A stretch of 54,903 nucleotides of DNA from an uncultured Nitrosomonas sp. (lineage in GTDB: Bacteria; Pseudomonadota; Gammaproteobacteria; Burkholderiales; Nitrosomonadaceae). The notes under the pieces were generated by a model. It worked only from the letters and a program-made list of their open reading frames with translations, did no database searches and was not told where the DNA came from. Positions 53,988 to 54,903 of this stretch are shown here, one piece after another; the stretch's first letter is position 1; every line of letters begins with the position of its first letter. The DNA is taken from assembly GCF_902826915.1 (NCBI RefSeq), contig NZ_CADEGP010000011.1:1-54903 (forward strand), in the 5' to 3' direction. The position numbers and the translations under genes were made by a program.

Positions 53988-54578
53988 ATGACAGTCAATA
54001 TACCTGGTTATACTTATGGCAGCGCTTCGCTGCAAAAATCTCCCGTATCCATAGATGATTTTTCCAAGCTGAAACAAGCCAGTCTGTTTGGCGATGATGA
54101 CATACGTTATCTAAAAATGTCGCATGACGTGCTGAAGGATCAGGTCGAGCAAATCCTGGATGTATGGTATGGTTTTGTCGGCTCAACCCCTTTCCTGTTG
54201 CACTATTTTACCAATGCGGCCGACGGTCAGCCCAACATGGATTACCTGGGTGGTGTACGCAAACGCTTTGGACAATGGATTCTCGATACCGCCAATGCCG
54301 AGTACAATCAAGACTGGCTCAATTATCAATATGAAATCGGATTACGTCACCACAGTTCGAAGAAAAATACCACGGACAACGTAAAATCCGTCCCCATCAT
54401 TCATATCCATTATATTTTTGCGTTACTGATTCCGATTACTACTACGCTACGTCCGTTCTTGGAAAAAGATGGCCATTCTCGTGATGATGTAGATCGCATG
54501 CAAGATGCATGGCGCAAATCGGTGCTGATGCAAGTAATTCTATGGTCACAACCTTACATCAAATCAGGCGAGTTCTAA
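53988..54578 (+). CDS. Protoglobin-domain protein (196 aa)
   Basis: This is a single-domain heme protein of the protoglobin type. Diagnostic sequence is IPGYTYG near the start, LVQILDVWYGFVGS-like helices (QVEQILDVWYGFVGSTPFL), and the proximal histidine in YEIGLRHHSSKKN (about 121). The start is ATG 53988 with AAGGAAG in front; the upstream methionines add no family sequence. Protoglobins bind oxygen, carbon monoxide or nitric oxide, and nitric oxide handling would make sense in an ammonia oxidiser; that is inference. A long hairpin follows its stop. Confidence 0.9.
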   Translation: MTVNIPGYTYGSASLQKSPVSIDDFSKLKQASLFGDDDIRYLKMSHDVLKDQVEQILDVWYGFVGSTPFLLHYFTNAADGQPNMDYLGGVRKRFGQWILDTANAEYNQDWLNYQYEIGLRHHSSKKNTTDNVKSVPIIHIHYIFALLIPITTTLRPFLEKDGHSRDDVDRMQDAWRKSVLMQVILWSQPYIKSGEF

Positions 54579-54617
54579 TCTTTCATGGAGAGTGTTTTTT
54601 CACTCTCCATGAAAGAT
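54578..54617. terminator. Long hairpin after the protoglobin gene
   Basis: A perfect 17-bp inverted repeat (54578-54594 and 54601-54617) encloses a TTTTTT loop (54595-54600). It overlaps the last base of the protoglobin stop. The U tract expected after a standard intrinsic terminator is not directly at the stem (a T6 run occurs about 14 bases later), so it could also act as an mRNA-stabilising hairpin. Confidence 0.7.
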
Positions 54618-54653
54618 GCACTTAAAATTTTTTCTTAAAAATTCTGTTGGCAC

Positions 54654-54893
54654 ATGCGCCTATCCATCGTTATTCCTGCTTTTAACGAAGAGCAGCTGAT
54701 TCTGGATTGTTTAAATTCTATCCAAGAGTCCATCAGGTCAAACCTAGAGTCCGGTTTCACTTATGAGATCATCGTCGTCGATAACAATTCAACTGACGAA
54801 ACGGCACAACTCGCTACACAAGCCGGCGCGACAGTGGTATTTGAGCCGATAGAGGTGGTCACACTTGATTGGACAGTTTTTCCCATATTTTAA
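54654..54893 (+). pseudogene. Family 2 glycosyltransferase, broken off after about 66 residues
   Basis: The start of a GT-A family 2 glycosyltransferase is clear: MRLSIVIPAFNEEQLILDCL, then YEIIVVDNNSTDETAQLA with the first acidic residues of the nucleotide-sugar site, and GATVVFEPI. After FEPI (about 54850) the expected N-terminal sequence of the family (for example xxISRARNAGA) is replaced by EVVTLDWTVFPIF and a stop. The new sequence (TTGATTGGACAGTTTTTCCC, about 54866-54885) resembles the end of an insertion sequence. The gene is probably interrupted by a mobile element that continues beyond the window. Confidence 0.65.
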
Positions 54894-54903
54894 GTGGAAA
54901 TCT

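Overview
The window looks like a chromosomal segment of a betaproteobacterium, most probably of the ammonia-oxidiser family Nitrosomonadaceae. This is inferred from protein character and gene order, not from a marker gene. The pointers are a regulatory PTS set (EIIA-Man, HPr, EI) followed by metX-metW, the run xseB-ispA-dxs-folE2, a MutL that carries the endonuclease motif, several c-di-GMP proteins, and moderate to low GC. No rRNA, tRNA or CRISPR array was seen.

Layout. 1-2 kb: decayed fragments (a signal-peptide-like stub and a PilZ remnant) and a GAF-GGDEF diguanylate cyclase. 2.2-7 kb: EIIA, ptsH and ptsI with overlapping ends, then metX, metW and a pRiA4b ORF-3-type gene. 7-8.8 kb: a DUF455 gene cut and frameshifted next to a decayed IS21-family element. 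8.9-12.6 kb: acyl-CoA thioesterase, sulfotransferase, cold-shock protein and catalase. 12.8-14.6 kb: small envelope genes, two of them broken. 14.7-17.9 kb: mutL, then a GH19-like muralytic enzyme overlapping an exported protein. 17.9-22.8 kb: a tiny exported Cys-rich reading frame with an internal TGA, an EAL protein, a degenerate HD-GYP protein, and ExbB-ExbD with an atypical TonB-like partner. 23-25 kb: small conserved genes (surface-adhesin E type, DUF488, YaeQ, DUF2959 lipoprotein).

25.4-34.9 kb is the most interesting part. It holds a lipid-kinase/nucleotidyltransferase fusion, a CDP-alcohol phosphatidyltransferase with an extra N-terminal domain, a Ktr/Trk potassium system, and a tightly overlapping operon of a GNAT-like (YghO/bacterial ceramide synthase-like) protein, a MobA-like nucleotidyltransferase, lptF and lptG. 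Together these look like a membrane-lipid, possibly sphingolipid-like, head-group pathway coupled to outer-membrane lipid export.

36-40 kb: xseB-ispA-dxs-folE2 (isoprenoid precursors and folate). 40.7-45 kb: an AT-rich accessory stretch with a membrane protein, ybiT, a frameshifted TIR-like/nucleoside deoxyribosyltransferase-like gene and a frameshifted dolichol/phytol kinase-like gene. 45-48.7 kb: OFA-type MFS transporter, DUF4019 protein, ZIP metal transporter, pgeF. 48.9-53.8 kb: an exported ankyrin-repeat protein followed by an overlapping glycerophosphodiesterase, glycerol-3-phosphate dehydrogenase and FGGY kinase cluster. 54-54.9 kb: protoglobin, a long hairpin, and a family 2 glycosyltransferase that breaks off near the window edge.

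Single-base frameshifts recur, some in homopolymers, but only in accessory genes; the roughly 30 kb of core genes are intact. That favours real gene decay or phase variation over random sequencing error, although error is not excluded.
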